Assembly (NCBI RefSeq): GCF_046736045.1
Contig: NZ_CP177134.1
Span: forward strand, 1,116,001-1,180,000
Direction of reading: 5' to 3'
Length of the DNA stretch: 64,000 bases
Source of the DNA: Leptospira_A sp046736045
GTDB lineage: Bacteria > Spirochaetota > Leptospiria > Leptospirales > Leptospiraceae
Position numbers and translations under genes: made by a program. Under the pieces are notes generated by a model. The model made no database searches, was not told where the DNA came from, and saw only the letters and a program-made list of their open reading frames with translations. Positions 34,711 through 43,708 of this stretch are shown one piece after another; positions within the stretch are counted from its first letter, which is position 1; each line of letters opens with the position of its first letter.

Positions 34711-35973
34711 ATGCCTAAAAACCAAGATAAATACTTCATATTCCTCGTTTTCCTGCTAATTTATCTACCTATATCAAAAATCGCCTCCCAAACCGGTGAA
34801 CCCTACCCTCTTCCCACAAAAACCGATCCCAAAAAGCCGGTGATTGCCAAAGAAGAAAAAACAAACACCGAAAAACCGCCAAAACTACGAATGGCTTTCG
34901 GAAAAGGTTTGGATTTCGAATCTCCCGAAGAAGATGCATCCCTCAATCTTCGTTTGCGGTTCCAGGGAAGATATACCCAGGGGAATTCCACAAACCCAGA
35001 TGGTGATCCTACCGAACTGCAATTAAGGCGGGCAAGAATCGCCTTACGTGGCTATGTGATGAACAAAGATTGGCAGTATTATATGCAGCTGGGTTTTTCC
35101 GATCAGGATATGGAAAAAGACAGACCGGTTCCTTTGCGGGATGCTGTTCTAACATATGCTAAATATAGAGATTTCAATATTTCCGGAGGCCAGATGAAAG
35201 TTCCTTTCAATCGGGAAAGAGTGATCTCTGACGGCATACAGGAGTTTGTCGATCGAACCATATCGAATGGTGAATTGAATTTGGATCGGGATGTAGGGGT
35301 ACAGGTATTTTCGAATAATTTTTTAGATTTGAATCATTTCGGTTATAATGTAGGAGTATTCGGAGGAGATGGCAGGAATAAAACCTCACATTCACCGGGA
35401 GTCCTCAGTATCGCCAAACTGACGTACTACCCTTTGGGTTGTTATACGGATACGGGAGAGCCGGATCTGGATTATTCCTCTTCTCCCAAACTTTCCTTTT
35501 CCGTCTTCGGAGCAAAAAACGTAAATACAAACCGAACTCTTTCTACTTTCGGAGATACCTACGATTTTGCACGATTTACCTACAATCATTCCGGAGCCGA
35601 ATTTGTATTGAAGTGGATCGGGTTTTCTTTTTCAGGAGAATATTTGGTTCGTGATGCGGATGCTGCTTATCGGGAAAAAGAAATAGGCAACCAACTGAAA
35701 CGGGAATACTCCAGATCCGCCCGTGGAGAAATGATACAGTTCGGATATTTGCTCACGCAGAAATTGGGAGTGGCTTTTCGATTTTCCGAATACTACCCTA
35801 TTGCAAAAACAGATCCGACTCTGACTTATAGCAGAGAAAGAGGAATTGCCCTTTCATATTATATCCAGGATCATAATTTAAAAATCCAAGCGGATTATTC
35901 CCATCAAGACGGAGAAGTCACTCAAAATTACGGTTCGGAACAATTTCGAATTCAAATGCAAATTTATCTTTAA
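34711..35973 (+). CDS. OprP/OprO-like phosphate-selective porin
   Basis: I start at ATG 34711; a TTG 12 bases upstream would add four residues. The 420-residue protein has a signal peptide (hydrophobic YFIFLVFLLIYLPI, cleavage near residue 25-30), a Pro/Lys-rich linker, and a long beta-barrel with alternating strands: RLRFQGRYTQGN, ELQLRRARIALRGYV, WQYYMQLGFSD, and NISGGQMKVPFNRERV. This is the pattern of the phosphate-selective porin O and P family. It ends in a FRIQMQIYL strand. A Pho-box-like repeat lies just upstream. Solute preference is not proven. Confidence 0.85.
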   Translation: MPKNQDKYFIFLVFLLIYLPISKIASQTGEPYPLPTKTDPKKPVIAKEEKTNTEKPPKLRMAFGKGLDFESPEEDASLNLRLRFQGRYTQGNSTNPDGDPTELQLRRARIALRGYVMNKDWQYYMQLGFSDQDMEKDRPVPLRDAVLTYAKYRDFNISGGQMKVPFNRERVISDGIQEFVDRTISNGELNLDRDVGVQVFSNNFLDLNHFGYNVGVFGGDGRNKTSHSPGVLSIAKLTYYPLGCYTDTGEPDLDYSSSPKLSFSVFGAKNVNTNRTLSTFGDTYDFARFTYNHSGAEFVLKWIGFSFSGEYLVRDADAAYREKEIGNQLKREYSRSARGEMIQFGYLLTQKLGVAFRFSEYYPIAKTDPTLTYSRERGIALSYYIQDHNLKIQADYSHQDGEVTQNYGSEQFRIQMQIYL

Positions 35974-35981
35974 GTCGTAAG

Positions 35982-36019
35982 TAAATATTTTTCTTGCCAA
36001 TAAATATTTTTATATAATA
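35982..36019 (+). promoter_or_regulatory. Promoter-like 38-bp motif, copy 1
   Basis: This sequence matches 40991-41028 at 31 of 38 positions without gaps. The shared core is AAATATTTTTCTTGC, followed 9 bases later by ATTTTTATA. A TATAAT lies at its right end, with TTTTCT 18 bases before it. It ends 27 bp before the start codon of the PA14 gene. The same arrangement and orientation precede the zinc-ribbon operon. Confidence 0.45.
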
Positions 36020-36046
36020 TTTATTTGGGACAAAACGAATTCATCA

Positions 36047-37789
36047 ATGCAGATCACCAAACAAATATTATATTTTATATCTTCCTGTTTGCCAAAACAA
36101 AAAAAGATCCGGCTCCTAGTTTATATCGCCATTTCATTATTCGATTTGTCTTTGATTCCTCAAACAAAATCAAAACTTGTTTCCGAGTTTACGATAGAAA
36201 ACGGATGGGACGATTTTGTTTTATGGGAAATTAAAAACGGATTGCCGGTTATTGCAGGAATCCAGTATCAAACGGGGTTTCTTTCATTTCTAAGTCCCAC
36301 AGAACAAGGATTTATTGGCAATGTAGATGCCCGTTATTTTTCAGAACCAGAATTTAAAAAAGAAATTTTATCCAGAAAGGAAAATATCATTTATTTTCCT
36401 TACGGAGGAGATTCTTTCTCTTCTGATTATGAAGGGGACACGTTTGGTGCCAGATGGATTGCGAAAATAAAACCATCCCGCTCAGAAAAGTATAAATTCA
36501 TCACAAGAACGGATGATGGAGTCAGGCTTTGGGTGGATGGAAAACTCATCATTGATCAATGGAAAGATATGGGTACTACGGAATTTTCGGGAGAGACCAT
36601 TCTTTCTTCCGGTAAAGAATATGATTTGAAAATGGAGTATTACGATAGAGGGGGAGATGCTTATGCGGAGCTTCTTTGGGAAAGTCCTTCCTTTTCCAAA
36701 TCTACGATCAGAAAAATCGGTTCGTTAGATTATGGTTATGCGCTGATAAACCCATTCGGAACGGAAACAAATTGGGAGACGAATTATTTTAAGGGAAAAG
36801 AATTCAAAGAGCCGATTTCAAAAAACAAAACGGAAGTTTTGAATTTTACATCAAATACGGAACCGTTTGCCAATGGAGTTCCTCTTGAAAATTTTTGCGC
36901 CAGATTCTCTTCCTCTATTAGGGTTCCCGTGACTGGGGATTATACTTTTTTTACCACAAGTGATGACGGAGTTCGATTGAAATTGGGAAATCAAACTTTG
37001 ATCGATCAATGGACTTGGATGGGACCTACTGAGTTTTCCGAAACCGTCAAACTAAAGGAAGGCGAGATTGTTCCCATCGAAATTGAATACTTTCAGGGCG
37101 GCGGTGGAAAATTTTTAAAACTGGAATGGCAAGGGCCCGGATTTCAAAGGACTTTGCTTGGAACCAAAGGTAAAAAAGAAAGATTTTCCTCCACCGTTTC
37201 CCTTCCTCTATATCCCGGAAAAATATTCGTTCATGATTTGAATTCAGACGGCAAAAACGATTTAGTTTTTACTCATCCGACTTACTCAGGTAAGGTTTCA
37301 ATCGCATTTCAAAATCAATTCGGGTTTTTGAAAAATCCGATTGAATATAAATTGGGAAAAGATCCGAATGAAATTATTTTTTCAGATCTGGATAACGATT
37401 TGGATGCAGATATCATTGTTCGTTCCAAGTCGGAAAATCAATTCCATATACTTTGGAACGAGGGAGAATCCTTTCGCAAAGAATCAGCTTCTTTATGGAA
37501 AGAACCGATTCAAAATATAAAAATATTACCTTCTTATTCCAAACCGAATCCGAATGAATCACCATATATCATCGTCAAAGCGAAAAACGATGATTATGCG
37601 AAACTTAAGTGGAAAAAACCGAATGTTTGGACGAAATTCGAATCACTTTCTTCGGAAGAACTGAAAGAAGCTCAGGGTTTAATTTCAAAAGATTTGATCC
37701 CGATCTTCATTGAGAAAAAATGCATCGGTTATCAAAAAAAAGAATTTTGTTACGACAAATCCAAACATGCACTTCAAACATATGAATGA
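36047..37789 (+). CDS. Exported protein with two PA14 domains
   Basis: The 580-residue protein has a late hydrophobic segment (residues 21-40, probably a signal peptide after a charged start), then two PA14-like beta-barrels. Domain 1 (about 92-215) has RTDDGVRLWVDGKLIIDQWK, and domain 2 (about 244-372) has TSDDGVRLKLGNQTLIDQW. The DDGVRLxxxxxxLIDxW motif in both is the PA14 hallmark. An FG-GAP-like region follows (FVHDLNSDGKNDLVF; FSDLDNDLDADIIVRS), with Ca-binding style Asp repeats. PA14 domains often bind carbohydrates. It converges on the DUF1501 gene with a 4-bp gap. Confidence 0.82.
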   Translation: MQITKQILYFISSCLPKQKKIRLLVYIAISLFDLSLIPQTKSKLVSEFTIENGWDDFVLWEIKNGLPVIAGIQYQTGFLSFLSPTEQGFIGNVDARYFSEPEFKKEILSRKENIIYFPYGGDSFSSDYEGDTFGARWIAKIKPSRSEKYKFITRTDDGVRLWVDGKLIIDQWKDMGTTEFSGETILSSGKEYDLKMEYYDRGGDAYAELLWESPSFSKSTIRKIGSLDYGYALINPFGTETNWETNYFKGKEFKEPISKNKTEVLNFTSNTEPFANGVPLENFCARFSSSIRVPVTGDYTFFTTSDDGVRLKLGNQTLIDQWTWMGPTEFSETVKLKEGEIVPIEIEYFQGGGGKFLKLEWQGPGFQRTLLGTKGKKERFSSTVSLPLYPGKIFVHDLNSDGKNDLVFTHPTYSGKVSIAFQNQFGFLKNPIEYKLGKDPNEIIFSDLDNDLDADIIVRSKSENQFHILWNEGESFRKESASLWKEPIQNIKILPSYSKPNPNESPYIIVKAKNDDYAKLKWKKPNVWTKFESLSSEELKEAQGLISKDLIPIFIEKKCIGYQKKEFCYDKSKHALQTYE

Positions 37790-37793
37790 ACTC

Positions 37794-39113
37794 TTAAAGG
37801 CTGATCACATCTTCAATTACCTTCGCCAAACGAGGAGAAAGTGAAAAAGGTCTGCCGAACGAATTGGGAAGAGAAGCATCCGGATCAACTCCGGAAGCAT
37901 AATGAATGCTTGAAATCAAATCTCTCATATGGTAGGCATCCTTTGACTTGGAAGGTCTTTCTCCTTTTTCATCGGATTCCCCCAATACAAATCCCTTTTG
38001 AAAAGGACCTCCTCCCAAAAGGCTTGTCCAAACTCTAGGATGATGATCCCTTCCATCTCTACTTCCCACATCGGGCGTTCGACCGAATTCAGTACTTAGA
38101 AAAAAAATCGTTTGAGAGAGTAATCCGCTCATAGCAAGATCTTCGATGAGTGCTGCGATTCCTTGATCCGTTTCGCTCATGATTTTTGCAATCTGCGCTT
38201 TATTATTGTTATGTGTATCCCATCCACCGATGGAAATTTGAATGAAAGGAACTTCTTTTTCAGCAAGTCGTTTGGCCATAAGCAAAGATTTACCTTGCCA
38301 ACTGGTTCCATAACGCACCTTAGTCGCTTCCGACTCTTTTGTAAGATCAAAACTGGCAAGTCGTGAAGAATTCCTGAATTCATCGGCGGCCTTTACCATC
38401 TCCGTCCAAAGTTTCAATTGAGGAGAATTGTTGCGAAGACCAAATTCCGAATTCATCATTTCCAAAATATCTTTTCTACGAATGAGTCTTTCCTCTTTGT
38501 ATTTTCCATAAGAAGGCACAAGATGATTTACAGGATTGTCCAGATTCCCGATATGAAAACCGGCATACGGAACACCTAAAAATCCTGAGTTTCCGATCCT
38601 TCCGCTGCGACTTCCCATCGTAACGTAAGAAGGAAAATACGGCCCCTTATCATTTCTTTTTTTCGAGTAAGCAAACACAGATCCGAAATGAGGTATGTCC
38701 GGAAATCCCATTCCTTCCGGCATACGATAACCGGTATTCAACAGGTATTGCCCGAAACCATGATCCCCGTCTTCGCTCCAAGTACTCCTAACAATACCTA
38801 GGTGCTTTAACTGCTTGGCAGTTTTTGCAAATGGTTCCAGCAAACTGATTCCTGAAATGCTAGATGCGACTTTGGAAAAAGCACTATTGGCCTTAGGGTC
38901 CAAAGTGTCCACATGGCTCATCCCGCCTTCCATATTGATAAAGATGATCGACTTAACCGGCGAGTTGTGAGTGAATTCATTTTCCGATTCAGACTCTGCA
39001 TCTTTGGAAAACAAAGAATGTCCCGGCAAAGAAGCCATAAAGGCTCCCGCAAGGATTCCCATGCTTCGTTTTAAAAATAATTTTCTTTCGTATGAATTCA
39101 TGTTAGTTGACAT
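37794..39113 (-). CDS. DUF1501-family exported protein
   Basis: The 439-residue protein belongs to DUF1501, a sulfatase/alkaline-phosphatase-like fold abundant in Planctomycetes. It has SIIFINMEGGMSHVDTLDPK near the start, IGGWDTHNNNKAQI, and FLSTEFGRTPDVGSRDGRDH at about residue 330-350, all diagnostic. The N terminus holds a Tat-like signal (RKLFLKRSMGILAGAFMA) with R-K instead of twin R-R. Its start overlaps the stop of the DUF1549/DUF1553 gene by 11 bp, so the pair is co-translated. Catalytic activity is unknown. Confidence 0.88.
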   Translation of the reverse strand: MSTNMNSYERKLFLKRSMGILAGAFMASLPGHSLFSKDAESESENEFTHNSPVKSIIFINMEGGMSHVDTLDPKANSAFSKVASSISGISLLEPFAKTAKQLKHLGIVRSTWSEDGDHGFGQYLLNTGYRMPEGMGFPDIPHFGSVFAYSKKRNDKGPYFPSYVTMGSRSGRIGNSGFLGVPYAGFHIGNLDNPVNHLVPSYGKYKEERLIRRKDILEMMNSEFGLRNNSPQLKLWTEMVKAADEFRNSSRLASFDLTKESEATKVRYGTSWQGKSLLMAKRLAEKEVPFIQISIGGWDTHNNNKAQIAKIMSETDQGIAALIEDLAMSGLLSQTIFFLSTEFGRTPDVGSRDGRDHHPRVWTSLLGGGPFQKGFVLGESDEKGERPSKSKDAYHMRDLISSIHYASGVDPDASLPNSFGRPFSLSPRLAKVIEDVISL

Positions 39114-40956
39114 GCAAAAACTCCTGGCTATTTAAAATCGCCCAAGAGAGATCCTGCAATATCTCCCGATCGTACACATTGTCCGGTTTGAGTAATTGTT
39201 TTACCAAAACATCCCGTTCCGGCTTGTGCATATGCCGCCCGAGTAAGGTAAAATAAACATGATCCATTGTACTAGCCATAGATTTTGTTTCGTCAAATTT
39301 TTTCTTAGGAAACGAATCATTTCCTCCGAAATCCCAAGTGATTTTTCCCGTTACTCTACCATTCAATAAAGTTAATACCTGTTCAATTGTTATTTCGGAG
39401 AAATCGTCATCAATGTCCGTCCTTGAACCTGAACCGAATACTGCGAGAAAACTCTGATAGGGAGCCGGACGTTCCACTTCAATGGATGTGCTTATATCTT
39501 TCGGTTGGTCTTTGGGAATACGAACCGTTCCCATTCCCGAGAGGTCGATGGATTCCAGATTTCCCAAGTCATCCAAAGGAACTATCTTTCTTTCCCAAAT
39601 CCCTCCGAGAGACAAAGTATTGGAAGCTTTGATTAAAGAGTTTAACAACTGATCAGGATTTAATCGTTGTGATGTGAAATAACGGATACCGTCTTCCGGA
39701 TCGGAGTCTTTGGGCGCCGGATAAGATCGTGCGTAGGCATCCGAAGAAACAATATATAAAATCAAATCTTTGATTCTATACTCCTGTTTTACAAATACCT
39801 GATCCAAATGATTGAGTATGTCTTCTCCTTGCAGCTTTGTGTCCGCATTCCAATCGTCTAACGGAGTAAAGAAACTCCATCCCATCAGTTCCGTCCAGAT
39901 GCGATTGATCATCACTTTTCGAAAACGATCATTCTTTTTATCCACAAGCCAGTTCGAAAAAACTTTTCTTCTATCATCACCCGGTTTCAATTTGGGCTCG
40001 GTTCCATCCAAAAATTTCGGACGAACCAAATCGCCTCCCGGAGCATCATCCGTATGAGGGAAACGTAACCCTAGCTTGGGTTGAACATAGAGAGTTACAT
40101 ATTTGAGTTCATGTTTTTTCTGATATGTCTTTCTTTCTTCTTCCGTCCACTTGTTCCAATTTTCACGATACCATTCGTTGTTTTTGTCCTGTAGATTTTT
40201 TAAATCGGCTGTCGGCAAATGTTCTTCCAATTCCCTGGGAACATTCGCTACGTCCTGACCTTTGAATTTATCTACATCAAAAGACCAATCTTGTACGAAT
40301 TGTTGACTGAAGAAAGCCGCTACCGCATAATAATCCCTTCTGGTAAAATCTTCAATGAAAGGATGGTCATGACATCTGGCACAACCTACCCGCTTAGCAT
40401 AAAATAGGCGACCTACATATTCCGCCACTTGTAAAGGATCGGCATTGTCTCTGATATAAAATCCCGTTGCCGGATTTTCCGCAAGTGTCCCCTTAGCATT
40501 GATCATTTCCGTAACCAATACGTCATAAGGTTTGTTCGTATGAACCGATTCCGCCAAATATTTGTAAAATGCCCCTGTCGGCGATTTCCTGGTTTTTGTT
40601 TTGTCCCTGAGTAAGGATGAAAACTTCATTCCCCAATATTCTGCAAAGCCGGGGTCACGCAAATAATTGATGGCATAGTTGGTAACGCGACTATCCGTAT
40701 CGGAAGAAGCAAAATCATTTAACTCCGCCGGGGAGGGAATGGTTCCTTTTAAGTGTAAAGCTAACCTACGCAATACGATAGAATCTTCCGCAGATTTGAT
40801 TTTGGGAGATAATTTTTTATAGAGAATGTCCAAAGGATGCGGAGAAGAAGATGCTCTTATTTTTGTAGATACAATGTACGTTATTGAAAATAACAGAACC
40901 GATAAAGTTAGAATTCTAAATAAAGAACTCTTTCTATCATTTTTAAATTTGGGCAT
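39103..40956 (-). CDS. DUF1549/DUF1553-family exported protein with CxxCH motif
   Basis: The 617-residue protein has an N-terminal membrane anchor or signal (residues 12-30) and a DUF1549 domain (about 40-245): DSIVLRRLALHLKGTIPSPA, then RVGCARCHDHPFIEDFT with C192-x2-C195-H196, a haem-c-like motif. The DUF1553 domain follows (RRKVFSNWLVDKKNDRFRKV, then MINRIWTELMGWSFF). In Planctomycetes these proteins pair with DUF1501 proteins. Whether CxxCH binds haem is unknown. It diverges from the zinc-ribbon gene by 83 bp. Confidence 0.88.
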   Translation of the reverse strand: MPKFKNDRKSSLFRILTLSVLLFSITYIVSTKIRASSSPHPLDILYKKLSPKIKSAEDSIVLRRLALHLKGTIPSPAELNDFASSDTDSRVTNYAINYLRDPGFAEYWGMKFSSLLRDKTKTRKSPTGAFYKYLAESVHTNKPYDVLVTEMINAKGTLAENPATGFYIRDNADPLQVAEYVGRLFYAKRVGCARCHDHPFIEDFTRRDYYAVAAFFSQQFVQDWSFDVDKFKGQDVANVPRELEEHLPTADLKNLQDKNNEWYRENWNKWTEEERKTYQKKHELKYVTLYVQPKLGLRFPHTDDAPGGDLVRPKFLDGTEPKLKPGDDRRKVFSNWLVDKKNDRFRKVMINRIWTELMGWSFFTPLDDWNADTKLQGEDILNHLDQVFVKQEYRIKDLILYIVSSDAYARSYPAPKDSDPEDGIRYFTSQRLNPDQLLNSLIKASNTLSLGGIWERKIVPLDDLGNLESIDLSGMGTVRIPKDQPKDISTSIEVERPAPYQSFLAVFGSGSRTDIDDDFSEITIEQVLTLLNGRVTGKITWDFGGNDSFPKKKFDETKSMASTMDHVYFTLLGRHMHKPERDVLVKQLLKPDNVYDREILQDLSWAILNSQEFLHVN

Positions 40957-40990
40957 AGGATGATTCTACCTATTGGCAGAGTTAGGAAAT

Positions 40991-41028
40991 AAAATATTTT
41001 TCTTGCAAAACATTATTTTTATAAGATA
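40991..41028 (+). promoter_or_regulatory. Promoter-like 38-bp motif, copy 2
   Basis: This is the second copy of the sequence at 35982-36019 (31 of 38 identical, no gaps). It ends 11 bp before the ATG at 41040. If TAAGAT (41021-41026 region) is the -10 element, the transcript would have almost no leader. The same strand and position relative to a gene start suggest a shared promoter class. Confidence 0.45.
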
Positions 41029-41039
41029 AAGCTATCGCG

Positions 41040-42149
41040 ATGGCGGAAGAAAAAATCTATGAGATGCTCTGGGATTGTGAGTTTTGCGGTTCAAAAAAAC
41101 TCCTCGGAAAAACTCATAGGCATTGTCCTAATTGCGGTGCCACTCAGGATCCCACTCGCAGATATTTTCCGTTGGATTCGGAGAAAGTAGCAGTCCAAGA
41201 TCATATATATGTTGGCGTTGATAAGATTTGTTCTTTTTGTGCGACACCCAACGGTGCCAAAGCTACTTTCTGTGGGAATTGCGGAGGAGCATTGGATGGT
41301 GCAAAGGATGTAACACTTCGCACGGATCAAGGCGCTCACGTTGAAGACAATATTCAAATAGCCAAAGTAGATTTTGAAAATCAGAAAATTATAAATGAAG
41401 GTGGAGTTCCTCCGAAGACGGAAGACCTTGCTTTTAAAGATTCAAAGTTCATCAAGCCGCATCCGAAAACTCCCAAATGGGTTCTTTGGATGTTGGGCAG
41501 CATTGTTTTCGGAACAATCGGATTTGTATGTGTCGGAGTACTTTGGACGGAAAAAGTTACATTAAAAGTAACGAAACACGAATGGTCCCGTTCGGTTGAT
41601 ATCGAAAGATTCAAGCCGGTCTCCGATTCTTCCTGGTGTGATTCCATGCCAATGAATGCATACAGTGTTAGTCGACGTTCCGAAGTTCGCAGTCATAGAC
41701 AAGTTGCCGACGGGCAAGAATGTCATATGGTTCGTTCCGACAAAGGAGATGGAACATATTCGGAAAGAGAAAGTTGTTCTACCAAATACCGAAGCGAACC
41801 AGTCTATGATAGTAAATGTTATTATACGATAGATCGTTGGGCATTCGAAAGAGCAGCCACCGCAAAAGGAATCGGAGCCGACAAAGACCCTTACTGGCCC
41901 AACCCGGAATACAAGTCTTGCTCGAATTCAATCGGCTGTGAAAGGTTAGGTGCAAAAAAAGAATCTTATGTAGTTCACTTTGAAGAAGAATCGGGCGAAG
42001 CGAAAGGAGAAAAACATGATTGTGATCTTGATCAGGTTAAATGGAAACAGTACAATTCCAAAACTTTATATAAATCGGATAAAAGCGTCATTTTTAATTA
42101 TATAACCTGTGATTCCATCACAGAGTCGGAATCAATTGAGGAGTATTAG
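41040..42149 (+). CDS. Membrane protein with two N-terminal zinc ribbons
   Basis: The protein has 369 residues. Two zinc ribbons occupy the N terminus: C13-x2-C16 with C29-x2-C32, and C64-x2-C67 with C78-x2-C81. A single membrane helix follows at about 147-169. The rest, probably outside the cytoplasm, is rich in Cys, Ser and charged residues (for example SDSSWCDSMPMNAYSVSRRS) and could be disulphide-bonded. I do not recognise that domain. It heads a tight operon with a helical protein, an SPFH protein and a PrsW-type protease, with gaps of 5, 24 and -4 bp. Confidence 0.72.
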   Translation: MAEEKIYEMLWDCEFCGSKKLLGKTHRHCPNCGATQDPTRRYFPLDSEKVAVQDHIYVGVDKICSFCATPNGAKATFCGNCGGALDGAKDVTLRTDQGAHVEDNIQIAKVDFENQKIINEGGVPPKTEDLAFKDSKFIKPHPKTPKWVLWMLGSIVFGTIGFVCVGVLWTEKVTLKVTKHEWSRSVDIERFKPVSDSSWCDSMPMNAYSVSRRSEVRSHRQVADGQECHMVRSDKGDGTYSERESCSTKYRSEPVYDSKCYYTIDRWAFERAATAKGIGADKDPYWPNPEYKSCSNSIGCERLGAKKESYVVHFEEESGEAKGEKHDCDLDQVKWKQYNSKTLYKSDKSVIFNYITCDSITESESIEEY

Positions 42150-42154
42150 AATTT

Positions 42155-42685
42155 ATGGACCAAGCATGGCTACAATCAACACTCGAACGTTTTAAATCCG
42201 AAGAAGGACCCGTTCGTAAATTTTTAAAAGAGACTTCACTTTTTGCAGAAGCATTTGCCAATCAGGAATTTGACAAAACGAACGAACTGGTTCGAAAGGA
42301 AATCGTTGGAAAACTTTCAAGCTTCAAGGAATCTTTTCGTAAATTGGAAGAGGCGTTTGTTACAAAAGCACAAATTCAAAATATAGGGAAAACTACTCCC
42401 GCCGTCAATACCTTAGAACGGGCGTTAATGAAGATTTCTTCCGCAAGTTTCGGATCAAACGGACTAGGAGCGGGCTTCAAAGCAACAACCGCAGAATTGG
42501 AATCTTTGCTAAAATACGATTTCGGAATCTTGGAAAAACTCGGTCAATTGGAACTGGATGTTACTCAAAAACTATCTATCTGGTTTTCCGAAAACCCGGA
42601 ATCTGCAATTCAAAACGTAGTGGCTTCAATCGAAGGAATAGAAAAAGAATTCGAAGCAAGAAATAATATCTTTCTCAAAAAATAA
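42155..42685 (+). CDS. Helical protein of unknown function
   Basis: The 176-residue soluble protein has no signal peptide or membrane segment and is predicted helical throughout (TLERFKSEEGPVRKFLKE; LSSFKESFRKLEEAFVTKA; AIQNVVASIEGIEKEFEARN). The pattern suits a coiled-coil or PspA-like helical hairpin, but I found no family signature. It sits between the zinc-ribbon and SPFH genes, 5 bp after the former. A role in the same envelope complex is inferred only from position. Confidence 0.55.
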   Translation: MDQAWLQSTLERFKSEEGPVRKFLKETSLFAEAFANQEFDKTNELVRKEIVGKLSSFKESFRKLEEAFVTKAQIQNIGKTTPAVNTLERALMKISSASFGSNGLGAGFKATTAELESLLKYDFGILEKLGQLELDVTQKLSIWFSENPESAIQNVVASIEGIEKEFEARNNIFLKK

Positions 42686-42709
42686 TTAACAACTAACAAG
42701 GAACTTACT

Positions 42710-43708
42710 ATGGCACTAATAGATCGAATTAAATTTGAAGGAAAACCCAATGAAATCGTTTGGAAATATCCTTCCGATGAAATCAGCACCGCAGGGCAAT
42801 TGATTGTAGATGAAGGACTCGAAGCAATATTCTTCAAAGAAGGAAAAGCTCTGGATACATTCGGAGCCGGAACCCATACTTTAAAAACGGGAAACATTCC
42901 GATATTGGAAGCTCTGATCAATCTTCCTTTTGGTGGAAAAACTCCTTTCACCGCCGAAGTATATTATATCAACAAAGGCATCTTCGCTATGAAATGGGGA
43001 ACCAATACTCCGATTCCTCTCGAAGATCCGAAATACAAAATCGTTCTCAACATACGGGCATTTGGTGACTATAAATTCAGAATCAAGGATTCAAAACCTT
43101 TTTTAGTCAATGTAGTCAAAGCGGGCAATCGTGTTACTAACGAAGCAATTGATGAATTTTTAAAACCAAACATCGTTCGCAGTATCGGAGATTTTATTTC
43201 AGAAGTTATCCTAAACAACAATACATCAGTTGTAGAGATCAATAAGTACAGAGACGAAAGTTCTACTGCGGGAAGAATCAAACTCAGCCCTGAATTTGAA
43301 AAATACGGACTCGAACTTACTGAGTTCAACGTATCTTCCGTCAACTTTGACCAACAGGATCCGAACTACCAAAGGATTCAAAAAATCATCACGGACAAAT
43401 TCGAGATTGATACATTAGGTGATAAATACCAACAAAAGAAAATGTTCGATATAGGCCAGGCTTCAGCAGAAAACCAAGGCCAAGGCGGTGGTGCGATGGG
43501 TGCCGGCATGGGAATGGGTATGGGGATGAATATGGGCCAGATGATGGGGAATATGATGAATCAAAATTCGCAAAATCAAAGTCAGGCGGCACCTGCGGCC
43601 AATGATCCGGCAGCGCGGATTGCAAAATTGAAAGGTTTGCTTGACCAAGGTTTGATTACTGCGGAAGAATTTGAAACCAAAAGGAAGGAAATACTTTCTT
43701 CAATATGA
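42710..43708 (+). CDS. SPFH-domain protein with SHOCT tail
   Basis: The 332-residue protein is of the bacterial SPFH type often labelled virion core protein homologue. Residues 1 to about 240 form the SPFH/band-7 domain (MALIDRIKFEGKPNEIVWKY is the standard start, with GTHTLKTGNIPILEALINLP). No membrane helix is visible. A Gly/Met-rich stretch (about 258-285; GAGMGMGMGMNMGQMMGNMM) joins it to a C-terminal SHOCT motif (ARIAKLKGLLDQGLITAEEF). It has an AAGGAA ribosome site. Such proteins form oligomers at the membrane. It overlaps the PrsW gene by 4 bp. Confidence 0.85.
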   Translation: MALIDRIKFEGKPNEIVWKYPSDEISTAGQLIVDEGLEAIFFKEGKALDTFGAGTHTLKTGNIPILEALINLPFGGKTPFTAEVYYINKGIFAMKWGTNTPIPLEDPKYKIVLNIRAFGDYKFRIKDSKPFLVNVVKAGNRVTNEAIDEFLKPNIVRSIGDFISEVILNNNTSVVEINKYRDESSTAGRIKLSPEFEKYGLELTEFNVSSVNFDQQDPNYQRIQKIITDKFEIDTLGDKYQQKKMFDIGQASAENQGQGGGAMGAGMGMGMGMNMGQMMGNMMNQNSQNQSQAAPAANDPAARIAKLKGLLDQGLITAEEFETKRKEILSSI

